A DNA stretch of 64,000 nt from assembly GCA_008711295.1 (NCBI GenBank), contig VUYV01000157.1:2216693-2280692 (forward strand), in the 5' to 3' direction. The position numbers were made by a program, and so were the translations under genes. The stretch's first letter is position 1. Each line of letters begins with the position of its first letter. Positions 24,078-38,260 of the stretch are shown in pieces. The notes beneath the pieces are model-generated. The model had not been told where the DNA came from. It worked only from the letters and a program-made list of their open reading frames with translations, and made no database searches. The stretch is from Anarhynchus alexandrinus. Taxonomy: Eukaryota; Chordata; Aves; Charadriiformes; Charadriidae.

Positions 24078-27000
24078 TTGTTACAAGTGGAATTAGAAAG
24101 CATATACAAACAAAAATTACAATTTTCAGTTTTGGAGGGGTTATTTTTCATTTTAGATTTTGGAGGTTTTGATGGATGCACGTCTTTTATCATGCCATCT
24201 GATAGAAAAAAAATGAAGAAAGAAAAGAGAAAGCAAAGCAAAGCAATGATTTGACCTCTTTCCAACAGAAAAACTCTCAGAAAGCGGTGATAGTTACCAT
24301 CTGTCAAAATTTAGAAAATGCTAAAAATGATGAAAAATGGATGATTTCATACATTAAGCTAAAATAAAGAAAAGTATTACTTCTTAATGGCTGAGTGGAG
24401 ATTTTTTCATAAAAAAAAAATCCTTTGGGCAAAAAAAAATTTCCAACCAGATTAAGCCACAAATAATAAAAGATAAGCCTCTGCAGAATTTAATAGTCCT
24501 GATTTGCAGGTGTTGAAAGAAAGTTCTACCCATGGAAGTGTCATTTTATGCTTGTACTGTTCTTTTGCTTTTTCTCCAAGCATCTGCTGCCAGCAGACAT
24601 CAAAGATGGAATAGACTTAGATGAATGCTTGTTCTGTTCTTTCTAGTCTTCCTACTCTTGAACTAAACAGCCATCAAGTTCCCTTTAGAATTATGGCATC
24701 GAGTTGTTTGGGTTGAAACTAGAATGTAATGGTACAGGGACACTTCTTCCTTACCATGCTAGTTTGTAAAATGCCTTCTGAGCTATTCACACCATCTTAC
24801 ATAGCTAAGTAAAATCCAGGGGAAAAAAAAAAATAAATAGTCCAACATAAATTACTTAGCATTGTTGAGTTTCGCACCAAAACTCATAGGGGTCAGGTCC
24901 AGATCCAATAAAGCATTTAAACTCCTAGGACCTATTTAGTTCTTTAATTACCCATTTAAACAGTTAGGAACCTAAATACGTGCTAGAACAATAAATTACC
25001 AACTGGATTTGAGACTCAATTCTGCGCTCTAATACAGTCTCATCCTCATTAAAGGCCAAAAGAGTTTGATGATGAAACTGTGGGAAAATTAGGATGCCAC
25101 CAGTTGCCTAGGCAGTCACAGCTGCCCTGAAACTACTCTTGAAAATAATTAAAATTGATGGCCGTATGCCTCCCAATGATCTTTGCAGCGAGGGAACACC
25201 AGCTCATACAGTCCACTCAAAGGTGACTCTATACGCTCTCATCAGGAACGGTTCCTAATAAAAGCCAAGGAGCTGGCTTTATTAGTTACTCGATGTTATT
25301 AGCTATGTGTTTCACATTACCAGTTTTGAATTCACTAAGCAGCACTGCTTCTTCCTTTGTACAGCCCCCAGCACCACTGAATTTGAAGTCTCTGCATGAT
25401 AATGATATAAAAGCTAAAGATCTCTCAGGGTAGACTGAGAATACTCTGTGATACTCTGAATTACTGACAGTTTATGCGTCATGCATGTGTGTGTATACGG
25501 GCAATACTCCACTCTTGCTCTCAGGCCAGTTTCACCTAAGGTTCCATAAAAGCTGACAAAATGGTGGGGGAGCAAGAAAGGGGAAGAAATTTCAACCTTA
25601 ACTCCTTATACTGCTTTGGCAGAGTGTCAGGTCGCATATTGACAGCAATGCCCTCGTCCGGAAAAGCAGTGCCACTGTGTTTTCAAATTGCAAAATTGCT
25701 TGCAAATTTTCACTGAGCCCTCTTTACAAGACAAATTTTCTCCCTTTACTCTTTGTTCCTTTTTTATCCAAGTCAAATTGCTGCTGCACTTTATGCCGGA
25801 GGGATGAGGGCATGGTGTGAGAGCTGGATGGGGAGAAAAGAGTCTCAGCCCAGCAGGCCCCTGCCAGCACTTCCCAATTCTTGTCATCAAGAAGAGCAGT
25901 TCAGATTTAGCAAGACGATAAGCACAGGCCAGACTCTGCCCCTTTACACCACTGTGAATCTATAGGAAGTTCACTGCCACTGATTAGATTTACACCTGTG
26001 GAAATCAAGCACTCTCTGCCTCATCCCTCCGGTGCTTTCTGCTTCTCCTAGCCTCAGGGCACTCTACTGAACAACCTCCAGGCACCCTCAGCGATGCTCC
26101 TGCCATCATGTCACTGCTACAGCTGTTAGGTAGTCAAAAAGAAGCCTTCTGGGTATGCCTTTTCTACACACCTTAAAACAAACTACAGTCAACTTTGTCA
26201 AAAAATCAGTTCAGTGAATAGGAAAACGTCTGTGAGTATCAAACGCCACAAGATTTTCTAGCTCGCATTTAGAGCTGAAATAAGGTTGCAACAGGTACTT
26301 TGATCCTTTGAATGCCTTCTGACAACTTTTCTTAATATGATGCTTCTTGTCTGTGGATAAGACGTGGCATGTATTGCTGTTATAAACAAATTATGATAAT
26401 TTCTGCTGCATTTCCAACAGCTGAAATGTATACTGTGGATTTTTCCCTCTCTTTTCAGTTAAGTGTCTCAATGGCTTATCTCCTTGGCTGTCTTTGACAC
26501 TGTTAGGGCAAATCCTAAGCCAAAAGCTATCCAAGTCTTGAGCAAAGAATTAGACGTTGGCTTTGAACTCTGTTTCTTGACTTGCTTATCGAGGTCTGAT
26601 GATCAGTATTCATGCATCCAGTGTGAAACTATATCTCTGGAAAAGGTGATGTTGTTGCTCAAAAAAAATGATTCCTTAGCTAGATAAATTTTTGACCTTC
26701 CAAAAAAAGCATTAATCACTAAGACATACTAAAAGCAGTGGATTTGAAGACAATTGCAAAAGTTTCTGTCTAAGTCTAGGGAGGGCCTGGTTAAGCAATT
26801 CTTTCTATTTCTGTAAGGTTGAAGAACAGTTATAAATATCGGCTCAGGTAAGAATGATCACTATTCAGGGGCCTATAGTTGTGCATAGCAGGCTGTACAT
26901 TAGCATCACAAAAAAGTTTCATTGCTGCTCTGAGGTTGCAGTGTGTCTTGCTGCAAAGACACGGGTGACTTACTATCTTTTTAAAACTAAAACATAACCT

Positions 27001-30000
27001 CCGTGGGCAAGACAGGACACAAGAAGTGGCTCTGGTCCCATCTGACAGAAAGGAACAATGCCTACAGCACAGCGTATTTGTTACAGCATGTTGGCAGCAA
27101 ATCCAAGTGAACTGCAGCAATTCATGATGCTGTTTGGACAACAGAGAGACCTTACAATATTTTCTGATGACGAATTGTCATAAATACTGTGGAGAAGTTT
27201 AGTCAGCGGGCATTATTCTGCCTAAGAGTAGGAAAAAAGTTACAGGATTCAGAACTAGTAACCAATCATTTAAACAGGATAACTACTGATCAAGTTACAG
27301 GTAACCTTCTATTTGATTGCAGTCACTGAAGGACTATTTTTACAATACAAAATCAGCAACAGATTGTTTTTACATGTAGCCCTCAGCTGTTAAATCATCA
27401 GAAATTTTTCTTTATAGTACAACTGGTTAGCTTTTTCTTTTTGTTTCAAAACAAAAATCTATGTACTATAAATGCATCCAAAAGTGACATTACACCTTTG
27501 TGGTGTTTGGAATGGTTGGTGTCAGTGTATTATAAGATGATTATTTTGTGGCTGTGGTTTTTTTTTCTTTCTTTTTTGTCAAAGGACAATTTGATGGGTT
27601 AGGCTTCATATATCCTCTTTTCTTTCTGAAAAGAAACAGGAAACATAGCATTTAGTTTTGAAAGCAACTAAAATAGAAGTATTTTGTGGCAGATGGGATT
27701 TTTATGAGCTGTTTGTCACTATATACCAGTCTTGTTAAGGAGCAATCGTTTTCTGCTTCATTACACTAAGATAGCTCTGTTTAGGGTTCCACTCAGCTGT
27801 GAAATGACTTTAAAACTTCTATAAGGAATAGAGATGGGATTTTTATAAAAAAAAGATTGCTAACACAGTATAAGGAATAGAAATAAAATGGTGAAACACA
27901 CTGTTTTTAGGAAGTAGAGGGGAATATAGAAATGTTGCACTACATACGTGCGCTTAATCTGCTGGTTTAAGATGAAAAGCGGCTCCAGAGTACTATTATT
28001 TTCTACACCTAAAAAAGGTAATGTTCAAGTTAGTCTGTATATAAGGACTAAAAAGACATTATTTATGTGAAAAAAAACCAATATTGGTTTCTTTATGCTG
28101 CTATGAGGCAGATAAAATGCAAACAGAAGAATTAGATGCACACAGACGTCAGTACGGAAATAGTGGGACAGATCCTCATCTCCTGTACATCAGTGGACCT
28201 AGGCAGGATTATGCTGTTCTTACACCTTTCTTGAGTGGAAGCTCTGATTCTTTGAATCTTTGCATATTGCCCTGGGCAATCAAAATTCAACATAGTCCCC
28301 TGGGAGCTCTGAACGGCTCTGAGAAAGGTGGGTGTTGACAGAGTTCCTCTTCCAGGTTTTCCTGCCCCATGGCCCTGAGCAGTGCCCATGACATGATCTA
28401 CCTGTCCAAGTCAATCATTGGTCCAGACACCAGTAAAAGCTTTTACGTGTTTACCTGCTCAAATTTAAGCACACAACTTTCACTGGGCTTATCCATGTAA
28501 ATTCACCCGTGTGACCCTAAGTATTTCTGTGCTTGGCATTCATGTCACCCTTTTCCCTAAGATGCCAACACTCTTTTTCTTAATTCAGGTGCCCAATCTT
28601 TCTGTATATCATATTATCTATTAATTTATATTTGATTCATTCATATTTTGAAAATGTTGGCTTTTAATGAAATCTGTTAAATCTTTCCTTAAATAAAACT
28701 TTTCTCTTCTGTCCTGAAATGACTTCTAACTGCTGAAATCAGCTTCAACAGTGTTGCCAAACTTCCTAGCCACCAAAAACCAGCTGGTACTGCAATATGT
28801 CTGCTACACCTTTCTGGTGAGTCTGTGCACTTTTTCATTATTCCCAGTGGAACAAAGTCTCCTTCTGGCTGAGCAGCATTCCTGCTTGCAACTATGAATG
28901 TTAAAAACACAGACCTATAACACCTCATTTAAAACATAGCAAGTATTGATCCTGGTGTCCATATGATCAAATCTCTCCATATCTTACATTTTAATCTCGT
29001 TCCTTCATACACACGTTTGTTCCTTTCTACACCCTATCAGATTTCATTGTGTTACCTTTGAAGCATGTCTTTGTGGTACCTTTTCCCCACAAATATATTT
29101 CAGTCCCTTTTTCCGTGCCATTTCTCTTTCTCTCTTACTTTAAAGCCACATCAAGGCTTTATTTTTTCATATGAACTCTATAATACCTGTGATGAAGAAT
29201 CTTTATTCTTAGTGTCTCTCCTCATGCCTTTGAGCAAAATCCGTCAGGAAGGAGACTTGCCACAAGGTAGATCTGTGTTGCATGGATGTGGTTGACTTGT
29301 CTACAGACAGTGGGTAAAAACCACCTAGTAGGCAGCCTTTCTTTGCCCTGCCCTACTTGTACTGGTGTGGATCCGAAATCTTGCCATATGTTCACATAGA
29401 AAAGGGTGATCCCTGGCAGCCCTTCACTTTGTGTATATGTTTTAAAAGTTAATAAGTCTAACCCTAACCTCGCATCCACAGTCCTTGTCTCTGCTGCTGG
29501 GAATTGTCTATTCTTTCAGCAGCAAACCCCTGCAGTTGGACGCTTTCCCTTAACATGCAGGACCATTGTCAATCTCCCTCCTGCTAATTCTGCATGGGCT
29601 ATTTGGAAAGACTCATTCTCTGACTTTCCCATTCTTGCTACCAGTGGGCAAGAAGAAAATGAATTTACACCTGCTGTAAGAGTGGTGCATTCCACAGTGT
29701 CCTGGGAATGGCTGCACCTGGAGAAATCCATATGGTCTCCTCCATCATTGTCATTCACTCTGAACCTCCTATTTCAACCAAGACAATCATCACCAGTGTT
29801 GTATTTCCCCTGGAACTCCCCAAAGGGGGAACTTCTAAACTTTTGTGTTCAGGCATGCTCCCGTCTACTTTGTCGTATTCCACAGAGCACTTCATTATCT
29901 TCAGAAAATTTCAACAGAACATCTTTATCTGAGGTAATCATACTAGGATCCTTTATAACTAATGGATAAAAATAGACACTTAAGACATCTATTTATATGA

Positions 30001-33000
30001 AAAATTAGTGTCGTCTCTTTTGGGATGAGCTGAAATATGGAGGTCAACACTCAGGCAGATTAAGCCTGGGGAGGTTGCTGTAAACCACTTTTTAACACCA
30101 GGAAAGAGTGTTAAATAATAAATAAATGAGGGAAAAAAAGCCACTCTAGAACTCCAAACCCCAAACATTTATTTACATAATGAGAAAGACAACCCCCACA
30201 ATTATAAAGCTAATAATAACAGGGGAAATGGAATGAAAAGCAAATAGTGTTTTTCTGTGCTCAGCATTTAAAGCTCTAAATATTCATTTCCTTTATGTGA
30301 TTCATTTTACAAACACACAGACAATTCACAGTATACCAAGATGATGACTGATTGTACATTGCATCTTCAGATTGAAATCAAAGAAGAAAGTCTAGGTGTA
30401 GGCATCCCTAGGTTATTCCTTAGATTATTCTCTGTTACATGAGTAAATTACTTCTCTCTCCTTGCTTTCAGATTTCCAATTTGCTCTATTATGTACCTTT
30501 TCTAATTTTTTTGGCTTATTTTACCGTACCTTTGTTGAGTCTTACCATGCATATGCTGTACGGCATCAGCTGGCAAAATAATTGTATAGAATCTTGTGCT
30601 TCAGAATTGTGTTTTGCATCCCTTTTCACCTGGTGAATAGCCATTAACCATACACCCTCACAAACCAGATTTCTTCACATACCTGGTATCTAGGTATCCT
30701 TGCCCTGCCGCATAACCTTATAGATACCAGCACCCCGTAGAACTGAGCTCAGTCAACATCCTTCATTTGGGTAGATTTCAGTTCTTTTCTGTTTTTCTGC
30801 ATGTAGGACTTGGCCAGTTGTTTTCTGAGGGTAGGATTTAACCACAGTCACTGGGAAGAGTAACTCAAAATCTTTGTGAAACCTGTCTTAACATAGTGCA
30901 AATGCAAAAGAGTGGATTTAACCCAGGTTTCCCATGTGCTGAATGAGTGATCCATAATCAGAAGAAGAAGGGAGTAGGTCTTCTCCAAGGACATGATCTG
31001 AGCAGTACCCAGTCTGGTAGGTAGGCTCTGATGGCTCAGAGGCAGTAGCTGATGAATGTCGATGAGCAGGTTTCGCATTGTACTATCCCAAGTTTTGTAG
31101 AGCTAAGGATAAAATAAGTGCTTAGTGTGGATAAGAACGTTGAAACAGGGGCAACTTGTGCTTAAGAAATCTCTCTGTGGAAACCTGGGTACACATTGTC
31201 TTTATGCATATACATTTACAAAAGTGGAAAACAGTTTAGCAGAAGTCACATGCATAGGAATTAATAATTTTTAATCTTTTGGGAGGTGTTGGCTTTTACA
31301 TTTACTTATACATCCTTCTTCTAATTAAGAAAAAAATCGTCCTCTGATCATTTTTGCCATAGAGAACTGAACATTTTAAAGTGCATTAAGTAGGTGCTGC
31401 ATTTGCAACTCAATTTCACCTAACTTACGTGTGAGCCTTTGTGAGTCAGATGTGTTTTATGAAATGTAGGAAGTCCTATTTTTGTCATTATTGAAGTTGC
31501 ATTCTTACTTCAGAGGATCAGTATCACTGATTGCACTTTTTTCTTGCCAGTTTCATCTTTCCTATGTCAAATCTTCTCAATTTCTGACTAATCCAAATGT
31601 ACCAGTAATATTAAATTGATGTACCTCTTCCTAAAAGCTATTTTAGTGTCTGATTCATACATTCAGTAATATTATACAGTTTCTATTAGTAATAATATAG
31701 AAGCAACGTGCAAGTGAAATTAATTTACATACAGATCATGATTAAGTTATTCTTCCCAATGAATTCTGCAGTGAATTACTTCACACTCACATTGTAACTT
31801 TGGATCAGCTTCCTGAAGGTGCATTGGCTCAGAGGTTTGATCCCTCTACAAGCACTGCTGTCTGTGCTTACAACTTTTTGAGGACTTGTGTGAGAGCTCA
31901 GTTGTTCACACCTAGGGACTGAAACACGACTGTTATAAAGTTCTTCTCTCTTTGACTCAGTGTTATTCTTACAATACACATTTTATTGACAAGTTTTTAA
32001 AGAGCTGAAAATCCTCAGTGTAAGCCTCAGAGTAGTGTTTTAATAATCTTCTAAACCTCCTCAGATCTCTTGCACAATACGCAAAGAATCATTGCATTTA
32101 GGAATGACAGGCAAAATCCATGTCACACCATGAGTAATATATGGGTACGTCTAGACCTGTGAATGTTAATACTAACTGCCTTCAAATAGAAAGGCAGGCT
32201 CACAGTAACTGTATATCTAATCATCAAGGGGGAAATATGGGGATGCTGAGGAACCTTCTCCAGCATCTACATGGAGTTTGCCTTGTAATGAGAGATTTAT
32301 TTCCTACAGCTCTTTATCCCCCAGTGACCTTGGGAGAAGAGGTGAACAGAGTAACATATGAAAATGCCCTCTCTTGCATGACTGTTGTGTGCAGTGCACA
32401 GGATATCAGGCTTTAATTCACTGTTTAACTCTATAGGCCTTATATATCTTGGAGTTATATGTGGAATTGCCATGAGTCCCAATGTACCAAGATATTGGAC
32501 AGGACTTAATCCCGTAAATCATATTCTCATATGCAAGTTCAGTCATTCAAATGTTCTTAAGACAAATATGGCCAATCACAAAGACAGACCAATTTAATCT
32601 TATTTTACATCTGATTAATAATCAGATTGTAGATCTGCTTTATAAAACATAACTGGGTTGAAATTTTATGATAATGCAACCTAAAGATAGTAGGCAACTG
32701 GCAGAAAGAATAGAAAGAAGAGGTATTCAAATAGGTGATCTGCATTATATTTTTGAAAATCTACTGTGGAAAACACAGTGTTTTTATTTAATTTAGATGA
32801 CAATACAAGCTACCAATTATATGGAGGTTTTTTGCTATAAGCTCTGTGAATAAAAAGTACATGAATATTTATGCAAAAGAAGAAATTTTAAAATTTGATT
32901 TAGTTTGTGATACGCTCAATGGATGAGTTCAGGGACTTGCATTGGCGGGTGTCATGCCATGAGGAGGAAAGGGGTTCAGAAAGGTGCAGGGAATCTGATA

Positions 33001-36000
33001 AGGGGATCTTGACGAAGCAGTTTTCAGCCACATGAATATTGGAAAATCAGGTGGTAAGTTTAGGAGGCTGGCCACCTCAATCATAGATATTTGCAAGCAA
33101 ATTCACTGATCAACAATCTTAAAAAAAAAGGCTGTATGGATTAGCTTTAGACATACCTTGAATAATGAGAAAAAGCAGGCATTTAGATATCATTTTTTGC
33201 GTAAAGAGACATTCCTTAGACAACTGCTTTGTGTAAGAGGTGCTATGTTTTTTTATCAAAGGTTCCATTTCCCTATTGCAGAAAAAAAGGGATGTAGCAA
33301 AGCACTGGAAAGAGATTTTGAGGTTACCTTTTCATTTTCCCAAAGTACTAAAATTGTTTTGTGTCATACTGTTCACTACTGAGGTGTTACCACACCAGAC
33401 AGATGCTCTGTATTATTCTTACCCTTGGGGACCATTCCTGTATTTTTGGCATCTCTGTAGGAAAATGCTGTGTTTGCCTGAGTAACTCCCAGTGCATTTG
33501 GGGGTCACCGTTTCTTCTAGTCATGTGGTCAGTTGTGTTTTACCATCTTGCACCAGCATGGGAAATGCAGGGGATCAAGATGCTTACTAATACAGTTACA
33601 CTTACAAGCACAGTAATTTTCTCCCAATATGTGCGAAGTAAAACCAAGTCATTGAGCACAGGCTTTTTGTCCAAGGGAGTTCAATTGGAAGTAGTATAAA
33701 AGGGTAGGAAATTTTATTTTTAACTTCTTTTTGAGCTGTCAAAATAAAAATAGTTCCTAGCTTGGACACATTTAACAGTCTAAAATGAGAGTCTTAACTG
33801 ATGGAAAAAGACATAACTCAGTGACAGCCAAAGGCAGTTTACCTCAGCTGAGGATCTGGTTTGTAATATTTTTCTCAAATGATGTCCCTAAGCTATTAAC
33901 ATGACTGAAAAAAAAAAAAAGAAAAGAAGAAAATCTGTCCTTTTGCCATTGATTATGACCTGATGTGTAGCATGCTAACTAAAACCATATTTCAAACTGA
34001 ATGTACCTACAAACAGTGAAAAGGCTTGAGAATCCAATTAAGGAAACTTTAAATGACTAAAACAGCAATCTGCAAGTAAAGAAACAGTTGGTTTGCTTGC
34101 CTACAGAGAATTTGCAGGCAGATTTTATTATGAAAAAGCTCAAGTCCTCCAGGCTTAGTGACAGCTGAATCCTACAATATGCTACGTTTGGCAGTAACTC
34201 TTAGATAGATGTGTCTCCTTTTTCTGTTAAATATAGGTGTTACCTTTTCAGTATTACTGGTGCTGGGTATAAAAGTTTCCATCATAAAGATGAAGAACTA
34301 GACAGTTGCTCTCAGGTGGCTCTACTAGATAGGTTTTTATAATCTTGCTATACTTCAGAATGTCAGGCATTTCTTTATTTCAAAACATGTAGAAGGACGA
34401 AACTCACAAGAAAGGAAATTAGAATCACAGGAACCAACCAAACTTTTCAGCAAATCAGTTTTCCTTTCTACCCTGTATCGTTTCACCTGTTTCTCTGCTT
34501 CCTTCTTTTTTATGTTCCAGGCTTCTCAAATCCTTTCTATGCCTTTATGGGGAATAACTGAGCTTCTCTTTTTTTCTGCAAAATGATGGATTTTTGACTT
34601 GGGGTTTTATAGCTGTACAGTTTTGTGGCTAAAACCCAAAATATTCTTTAGGTATTTAAAGAGAAAAGAGCTTCCTAGGACTGGAAGGGTTATCATTTTC
34701 TTCCACAAGAAGAGCCGCAGCAGTCATATATGAGCCAGAGAGACCAAAGGATGATGTTGGGAATTGGCAATTTCTGGGAAGTCATATGGATTTCCAGCCA
34801 TAATTTTTTTATTACATATTAAAAAAGAATTCCACAAAGAGTTTATTAATTACCAGTCAGAAGAACCTGAACATTAACTGGCTGCTGTTAGCAGGTGCAG
34901 GTGTTCACCCTGAGACTGAATCTTCACTGAAGAGCTTAAAACCTGACACTTAAGTGTGGAAACAGGGTCCACACTTTTAAATGACACATAAATGTTGCTC
35001 GAAGAGCAGTTCAGGTGCCTAAAGGCTTTCCAAGTGAAAAGGACTTCTAAGTCCAGATGTCTTCTAAGTTTCCATTCTGTAATCTCCTTTTCAGTGGACA
35101 TATACACACCCTTTTTATCTGAAACTTTCCTGCATTCTTTTTGCGCTTGCCCACCATTACCCCAGGCAAACTGCTAGGTGCTTCAATTTCACAGAGGTGC
35201 ATAAATGAACTCTGGCAGTGACTAAATCCCTTGAAGAACCTGGTCCAGTAGGCATTTACCGAGTTTTAATTCATCACAAGTAGTACCCTTGGCAGGGGCC
35301 TTCTGGCTTGGGGGAAAGGCAAGAACCTATTCAGACTCAGAGTAGAGGGATTTAACTAATTTTCCCAAATGCAGAACTCTAGAGTCATTCCACTGCCCTG
35401 GGATATTCCACCTCTCCTCTAGCCACCTCCCTAGAAGGTCATAGTTACCTCATAAACCTTGTGTCATCCCTACCTTGTGAATACCTTATATGCCACAGGG
35501 AATCTTATCTCATTCGACACTCACATTTGGACAACCAAATCCCACCCCAAATTACCAACCTGGCTGTTGAAATCTTTTTTTTTTTTTAAGACATGTCCTT
35601 CATTTTTTATTCTCTCTCTGCATTGATTTATGATTTGGTGACCTCTTATTTTTCTCCTCTATCAATCTCTTGGATATGTTTTCAGTCAGGAGTCGGTATA
35701 TTTCCTAAAATCAGAGACACCATAGACCTTTGTAGAAAGACTCTGACACTCAGGGATCAGTTTCTGATTGCCGACAGCAAACTTGAACAACATGTTTAGA
35801 GGAGAGAAAGAAGAGACAACACACAAAGTAGTGTTCAAGGAGGCAGCTGCCTTGTGTTGTAGGATACAGCTGGGCAGGCAGTATGACTTCCCAAAATTTT
35901 TGAGAAAGTTTAAACAGTTCACAAAACTGGATTTAATATAAGCAAATGTAATATTCATCTATACAATGAAAGCTGCAGGTCTCAGTCCACACTACAGGGT

Positions 36001-36820
36001 GAGCGGCTTGGGACCCAAGTGAACAGCTCATGAGGATGTTTCTGTGAGGTAAGATGGGTAAACTAACCAGCATTTACCGCAGGATACTGCAAACCCACCA
36101 TCTCCACCTTCTCTGCAGGCCTTACTCTTTGCTGTCCTGCTCTGGCTGGACTGCAACTTAGTCTTAACATTTTTCTCTCTGATGGGTACGGACGACATCA
36201 GAGGCACTCAGAGCAGCTTGCTATTCTCAGCCTCAAGCCAGGGACTGCTGCTGTCCTCTGCGTGCCAGATAAACAAGCCCAGACTCAAATATACGTAGGC
36301 GAAAATAAAAGATTTTTGAGCATGGATAGTAAAGGGGTTTAAACTAAAATAATTGACTCTTCTTCAAGCATAAGCTCTGAGTGCTGGGGATTAGTGTTAA
36401 AGAGCATTCCTTTTTTTTTCCCTTTTTGATAAGGCTCCTGTTGTCAGTGTGTTTCTTATTTAATTAATACCATAGTCGGTAAATCATTGCCTTGTTTCCA
36501 AATTGTGGGAGCATTAGCCACTTTTAGAATGAAACCTGTTGTAGTGTGAAAGGAAATCCAAACAAATCTATGCTTCAATGTGATTATTTTGCCCTAGAGA
36601 CTTAATTTATACAAAACAGATTATTGGAATACAGTAAAATTCCCATTAAAACATGAGAGTCGTCAATTTTCTGTTGAGTGAAGCATAGCTTAAATTATGA
36701 GGATTTAATTATAGAAATGGTTATAAACTTGGGGTTGAAAGGTGATTCATGTTCTGAGCTTGATTTTCTTTTTCTGCTTCCTTTTCAGTATTTCTCATTA
36801 GATTTCCTCTGTATTTTCCA
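24078..36820. other. AT-rich non-genic DNA
   Basis: No gene or repeat family is recognised. The longest open frame is 187 codons at 29,406-29,969 on the plus strand; it has no known motif, no signal peptide and no codon bias that I can see. A possible conserved non-coding stretch lies at about 24,900-25,400 and contains an inverted repeat at 25,256-25,284. Another AT-rich stretch with homeodomain-like sites lies at about 36,460-36,730. There are also poly-T tracts, for example at 35,577-35,588. Confidence 0.5.
25256..25284. repeat. imperfect inverted repeat (hairpin-forming)
   Basis: The left arm TAATAAAAGCCA and the right arm TGGCTTTATTA pair with one bulged A around a six-base loop (AGGAGC). 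It may be chance in AT-rich DNA. I see no miRNA-like extension of the stem. Confidence 0.6.
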
Positions 36821-37450
36821 AAAAAATATTTCTTTTATAAAATGTAACTGAGTCACTCTATGACTGTGACTTTGTTTTCCCAGGAGCTGGTTGGATTTTG
36901 TAGATAATCAAATAAAGCATTTTAGAAATACAGGGCATGGCTCTGGTCAGTGCCGTGGCTCACACTTGGCGTTTCAGCACCCAGGATCTCCTCAGGGATT
37001 GCTCCGCCATGGTTTAGCATGCGAGAGTGCCATCCTCCTACCTACCTGCCTCCATCCAGCTTCCTCCCTCCCTCCAGCTGTTTCTTGTCTGGAGACTGAT
37101 CGGCAGCTACACTGCAGTTTCTCAGTACAAATATTGCATTTTATCACATTTCTCCCTTCCTCCCGTAGCTTAGCACCCTTGTTCCTCTATGTCTGGCTTT
37201 GCCCATGCTGCCTGTGGTGGGAGTGCTGGGCTGCCTGCGCTGCGTCCTGCTTCGTGCACCCCATGGAAGCCTCAGAGCCTGTTGCCTTGACCTCACCTCA
37301 TCCACACAGAGAACAGGGGAAAAAGATGGGTCATCAGTCCCAGCTCAGCCTGCTGAGGGAATGATTTGACCATCTCCTGGGTGTGTGCCAACATGCAGCT
37401 GGAAGGGGACGAACTGTAAGACCAAAACCAGTCAATACAATGTGTCAACG

Positions 37451-37662
37451 AGCATGGGATCACAGGATGAGACAGTGATGATTCCAGGCTGGAAGGGGCC
37501 TCAGGAGGTCTCTAGTGCAGGCTCCTGCTCAAAGTACGGTTACCTCTGAGCTCAAACCATATTGCTCAGGGCTTTATCCAGTTGGGTCTTGAAAACCTTC
37601 ATGGAGGGAGACTGCACAGCCTGTCTGGACAACCAGTCTCACTGCCTGCCTGTCCTCGTGGT
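37451..37662 (-). mobile_element. CR1 LINE fragment in copy A, minus strand
   Basis: The plus strand reads as the complement of a CR1 3' region: a decayed GATCACAGGATGAGACA tail, GGCTGGAAGGGGCCTCAGGA, CTCCTGCTCAAAG, TTGCTCAGGGCTTTATCCAG, TCTTGAAAACCTTCATGGAG, and GACTGCACAGCCTGTCTGGA. In avian CR1 these positions correspond to the very end of ORF2 and the short 3' untranslated region. The match fades after GTCCTCGTGG at about 37,660. It is old and non-coding. Confidence 0.85.
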
Positions 37663-38260
37663 TTGCCTGTTCATGTTGACCTGTGTGGCTGGCCATGTAT
37701 TTAGGTATATATGTGCTGTACGCATGTTTGTGCACATGCCTACTGGGAACACACACTCAGCCTCGCTACTGGTTGGAGCTGGGGACAAGGAGCTACAGCA
37801 GCCTCACCTCTGCAGGGCAGCCACATCCTGCAACCCCCTCACAGCCTGTGTACTGGTCCCATAGGCATGGATGTGGCAGTGCCCAGGCTGTACACCCAGC
37901 GTGCCATCGAGCACCCAACCAAAGCCGGCAGCAGTCTCATCTTGCTGTACTGTTATCTTTCTCCCATAACTGTTTCCAAAAGCAAATTTTAGATCTTGGG
38001 GCAGCTGAACATAGGACCGTCTCAGAACTACGTAACTGCTCTGGGCACGTCTATGCCCTGCAGTTTAATATGGCAGCAAATCGGAGGCTATGTCTGGATT
38101 CACGAACTAACGAGCAGGTTGAGAGCATGGCTGTGAGCGGTGCCCTGTGACTGCCCATGCTGTTTCAGGATTAACAGGCCCCTGGTGCTGCTCTGGCGGG
38201 CGCCAATGTGGACCACCACCAGCCACAAGGGCATATCTCAGCCGCTGCAGATTTTTACTG
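37663..38260. other. GC-richer, probably repeat-derived sequence in copy A
   Basis: This stretch abuts the CR1 fragment and is clearly richer in G+C than its surroundings. Overlapping open frames of 93-155 codons occur here (37,683-38,150 and 37,711-37,992), but none resembles a known protein, and their coincidence in two frames points to composition. I suspect an old LTR or composite repeat without being able to name it. Confidence 0.35.

Noticed and set aside
27815..27890. TATAAGGAATAGA occurring twice 50 bases apart
   Set aside because: The match is only about 13 bases and the surrounding sequence does not align. Probably chance.
29406..29969. 187-codon open frame, plus strand, the longest in the window
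   Set aside because: It has no recognisable domain, signal peptide or splice context, and overlapping frames are open on both strands. The length is within chance expectation for 64 kb scanned in six frames.
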